Below, piece by piece: positions 63,926 through 64,000 of a stretch of 64,000 nucleotides of DNA. This stretch comes from Euglena gracilis (lineage: Eukaryota; Euglenida; Euglenophyceae; Euglenales), in contig CP154954.1 of NCBI GenBank assembly GCA_039621445.1, positions 56,876,433 through 56,940,432 on the forward strand, written 5' to 3'. The notes beneath the pieces were generated by a model. That model did no database searches. It was not told the DNA's origin and saw only the letters and a program-made list of their open reading frames with translations. A program made the translations under genes and the position numbers. The number at the start of each line of letters is the position of its first letter. The stretch's first letter is position 1.

Positions 63926-64000
63926 TACTAACCGCCTGAACCGAACTTTGTATTCCTAATTCGAACCTTTCCTCCTGTGCAGACTGCTGGCTCTGGTTAT
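63926..64000. other. Window edge, nothing recognised
   Basis: Presumably more of the Element 3 relative. It has no similarity to 49,6xx and no gene. Confidence 0.4.

Overview
The window is eukaryotic nuclear DNA, most likely from a unicellular alga or other protist. A conserved metabolic gene is split by GT-AG introns, there is a long telomere-like CCCTAA tract, and most of the rest is nested retrotransposons. G/C homopolymer runs are extremely common. I cannot place the lineage from the sequence alone.

Region 1 (1-19,330) is repeat-rich host DNA. It holds palindromic repeats at the left edge, a 3.4-kb inverted-repeat structure enclosing telomere-like DNA (2,175-5,541), and the C-terminal five exons of a ribose-phosphate pyrophosphokinase gene (8,172-14,791, + strand). 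The introns and flanks carry dispersed low-complexity repeats.

Region 2 (19,330-37,300) contains two head-to-head gag-like ORFs (19.3-22.0 kb) and a decayed DIRS-like pol (RT plus a Dam-like methyltransferase domain, 34.5-36.6 kb). A 12.5-kb Ty3/gypsy chromovirus (here Element 1, 22,032-34,546) is inserted between the right-hand gag-like ORF and the pol. It has 829/830-bp LTRs, PBS, PPT and a 4-bp target duplication. Between Gag and protease it encodes a cytosine-C5 methyltransferase domain followed by a Dam-like domain.

Region 3 (37,300-52,100) is a mosaic. It has a GC-rich integrase fragment, an unrecognised GC-rich ORF, a plus-strand gypsy integrase, and a minus-strand gypsy pol (Element 4). 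Element 4 is interrupted by a 211-bp TA-flanked poly-C MITE and by an 8.67-kb LTR element that has only gag (Element 3, 42,199-50,865; 433-bp LTRs, CAAAT target duplication). Removing either insertion together with one target copy restores the surrounding pol frame.

Region 4 (52,100-64,000) holds a GC-rich homopolymer satellite (52.5-55.4 kb) and, on the minus strand, a second and GC-rich chromovirus (Element 2). Element 2 also carries a cytosine methyltransferase domain directly upstream of its protease. Its gag is cut by a relative of Element 3 (LTR 62,698-63,113) that runs off the right edge.

The theme is retrotransposons that have captured DNA methyltransferase domains: three methyltransferase-bearing elements in 64 kb, representing two enzyme types and two retrotransposon orders.
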